From Planctomycetota bacterium (GTDB taxonomy: Bacteria; Planctomycetota; UBA1135; GCA-002686595), in NCBI GenBank assembly GCA_028823345.1, contig JAPKBR010000037.1, positions 1 through 33,560 on the forward strand: 33,560 nucleotides of DNA. Direction: 5' to 3'. The notes under the pieces are model-generated. The model saw only the letters and a program-made list of their open reading frames with translations, was not told where the DNA came from and searched no databases. Numbering within the stretch: position 1 is the first letter of the stretch; each line of letters opens with the position of its first letter. A program made the position numbers and the translations under genes. Of the stretch, positions 31,903 through 33,560 are shown piece by piece.

Positions 31903-33560
31903 TTGAACGGACACAAGAGGAGCGGCGGAGGTCGCGGACGCGCCGAAGCGTCAAACAAAACGGCCAAGGCCGACCCTAACATCACGCCCCTGCGCCCGGT
32001 AGAGGAGCCGCCCAACGTGGAGGCCTTCACCGAATGGGAGCTAGGTACCGTGGTGCAAGAAGCCATCGCGGCCATGGAAATCATCAAGCCGACGCCGATC
32101 CAAGCCCTGGCTATTGGGCCGGTGCTTGAAGGGCGGGATGTGATCGCTAAGGCCGAAACCGGCACGGGCAAGACCCTTGCCTTCGGTGCGCCGATGATGG
32201 CCAAGATCGATCCTTCACGCCGCACGGTTTTGGGGCTGGTGCTCTCCCCCACCCGTGAATTGGCGGAACAGGTTCACAACGTGCTCCAAGAGTTGGGCAT
32301 CGCGGCCGGCATCAAGACCGCATTGGTCGTTGGTGGCGAACCCCTAGCGCCCCAAGTGCGGGCCCTGCAAAACGGTGCTCAAGTGGTGGTTGGAACTCCC
32401 GGCCGCGTCATGGACCTTATGGGACAGGGCTTTCTGACCTTTCCCTGGACCGAATTCGTCGTGCTCGATGAAGCCGACAAGATGCTCGAGATCGGTTTCC
32501 TAGAGGACATCGAAAAAATCCTGGCCCAAGTGAACGAAGACCGGCAGACCCTGCTGTTCTCCGCAACCTTCCCGCCCTCCCTGCTCAAGCTGGCACGGGG
32601 ACAGACGAAAAACCCCGTGGAAATCGCCACGGCAAGCGGCATCGCCACTGTAGATACAATTCGACAGTGCTGCATCGAAACCGACGAGGACGATCGCGCC
32701 AACCTGCTGCAAAAAATTGTGCGCGGCAGCAATCCAGAGGACGCCTTCCTTGTGTTCTGCGATCGACGCACAGACGTAGACCGTCTGATGCGCCGCATGG
32801 AACGGGAGCGATACGGCGTACGCGCCTTGCACGGTGGATATGACCAAGCAGCCCGTTTCCGGGTCATGACAGCCTTCCGGGCCAAAGAGGTCAAAGTTCT
32901 GCTCGCCACTGACGTGGCGTCGCGAGGCTTGGATGTGAAGCACATTTCCCATGTGATCAACTTCGCGGCACCCCGCGATCATGCGGACTACACGCACCGC
33001 ATCGGACGCACGGGTCGCGCTGGCCGTATGGGCACAGCGATCACCTTTGTGACGCCCCCGACCCGCCGCTACTGGAGCGAGTTACTGAGCATAACCAAGT
33101 TCGATGTGGAACTTCTGAAGGGTCCCCGAGACCTCTTTGATCCCAAGAGCAAGCGCGCTCCCCAGGATGCGGAAAAGTCCGACTCAACTGAGGCACGTGA
33201 TGACCGCCCGAGCAAGCCTCGCGAGCGCACAAGTCCCCGTGAAGAACGTTCTTCCGAGGACCGCCCGCGCCGCCGGCGCGAGCGGAATGACGCTCCCCGT
33301 GAAGAACGTTCTTCGGAAGACCGACCCCGCCGCCAACGCGAGCGGAATGATGCTCCCCGTGAAGAGCGTTCTTCGGAAGACCGGCCCCGCCGCCAGCGCG
33401 AACGGAATGATGCTCCCCGTGAAGAGCGCTCATCGGAAGACCGACCCCGCCGCCGTCGCGAACGGAATGATGCTCCGCGTGAAGAGCGCGCTTCGGAAGA
33501 TCGCCCTCGCCGCCGGCCGGAACGTGACGATGGACCGCGGGAACGGAAGCCCCGTCGCGA
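31903..33560 (+). CDS. DEAD-box ATP-dependent RNA helicase, 3' end missing
   Basis: The open frame starts at TTG 31903 and runs past the right edge (at least 552 residues). Motifs in order: Q motif KPTPIQ, motif I AETGTGKT, PTRELAEQV (Ia), GTPGRVMDL (Ib), DEADKML (II), SATFP (III), LATDVASRGLDVKHISHVIN (V) and HRIGRTGRAG (VI). It unwinds RNA duplexes in ribosome assembly, mRNA decay or cold adaptation, as RhlE/DeaD-like proteins do. The C-terminal tail is low in hydrophobic residues and contains tandem 20-residue repeats rich in Arg and Glu. Such basic tails bind RNA in this family. It is divergent from exonuclease III, with about 200 bases between. Confidence 0.94.
   Translation, partial: MNGHKRSGGGRGRAEASNKTAKADPNITPLRPVEEPPNVEAFTEWELGTVVQEAIAAMEIIKPTPIQALAIGPVLEGRDVIAKAETGTGKTLAFGAPMMAKIDPSRRTVLGLVLSPTRELAEQVHNVLQELGIAAGIKTALVVGGEPLAPQVRALQNGAQVVVGTPGRVMDLMGQGFLTFPWTEFVVLDEADKMLEIGFLEDIEKILAQVNEDRQTLLFSATFPPSLLKLARGQTKNPVEIATASGIATVDTIRQCCIETDEDDRANLLQKIVRGSNPEDAFLVFCDRRTDVDRLMRRMERERYGVRALHGGYDQAARFRVMTAFRAKEVKVLLATDVASRGLDVKHISHVINFAAPRDHADYTHRIGRTGRAGRMGTAITFVTPPTRRYWSELLSITKFDVELLKGPRDLFDPKSKRAPQDAEKSDSTEARDDRPSKPRERTSPREERSSEDRPRRRRERNDAPREERSSEDRPRRQRERNDAPREERSSEDRPRRQRERNDAPREERSSEDRPRRRRERNDAPREERASEDRPRRRPERDDGPRERKPRR
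33241..33540 (+). repeat. 60-bp in-frame tandem repeat in the helicase tail
   Basis: Five consecutive 60-base units (33241, 33301, 33361, 33421, 33481) share GAAGA-CG-TCTTC-GAAGA and CGCCGCC-CGCGA-CGGAATGATGCTCC. Each codes for a 20-residue Arg/Glu/Asp-rich unit with the pattern ERSSEDRPRR. Units 2 and 3 are the most alike, the last is decayed, and a still weaker copy may lie at 33181. The repeat may continue beyond the edge only in degenerate form. Confidence 0.9.

Noticed and set aside
33241..33540. CRISPR-like array
   Set aside because: Units are contiguous without spacers and keep the helicase reading frame, so they are coding tandem repeats.

Overview
The window looks like a chromosomal piece of a free-living, probably marine, bacterium of the phylum Planctomycetota. 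The main evidence is a 1408-residue PVC-type membrane dehydrogenase/cytochrome c protein with an N-terminal DUF1080-like domain, and a secreted subtilase ending in a small disulfide-type domain that I associate with planctomycete surface proteins. Supporting signs are high GC and long one-strand gene blocks joined by ATGA overlaps. No rRNA, tRNA, insertion sequence, phage gene or CRISPR array was recognised. The left edge cuts a histidine phosphatase gene and the right edge cuts a DEAD-box helicase gene.

Layout. 1-5033: end of a histidine phosphatase (+), then a Dabb protein and the giant PVC cytochrome protein (-). 5232-8063: a GAD/CSAD-like PLP decarboxylase (+) and an HD-domain phosphohydrolase (-). 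8283-10913: subtilase (-) with a strong terminator hairpin. 11162-15582: a two-gene NAD-linked formate dehydrogenase (+), a FdsG-FdsB fusion followed by FdsA. 15614-18272: an ABC importer of the nitrate/sulfonate/taurine type (-), facing the formate dehydrogenase tail to tail. 18837-27639: eight minus-strand genes in one tight run (thiolase, 3-hydroxyacyl-CoA dehydrogenase, two cyclophilins, enoyl-CoA hydratase, second thiolase, fused isopropylmalate dehydratase, isopropylmalate dehydrogenase). 27872-33560: a SirB1-like protein, a LON substrate-binding-domain protein, a membrane glycosyltransferase-like protein, exonuclease III and the helicase.

The main discovery is that two neighbouring genes are interrupted by in-frame UGA codons that are best read as selenocysteine. 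In the formate dehydrogenase alpha subunit the UGA at 13873-13875 sits exactly at the catalytic Sec/Cys and is followed by a hairpin with a GGUCU apical loop at the same 18-nt distance as in E. coli fdhF. In the ABC transporter substrate-binding protein, reading through the UGA at 18113-18111 joins a membrane-anchor/signal segment with a good Shine-Dalgarno site to the rest of the binding protein. The result is a U-H-L-T-C motif, and a perfect 6-bp hairpin follows the UGA. An ordinary annotation would split the first gene in two and truncate the second. Together they form a candidate selenium-dependent formate dehydrogenase/transport cassette whose transported substrate is unknown. No selA, selB, selC or selD was found here, so the decoding machinery must lie elsewhere in the genome.
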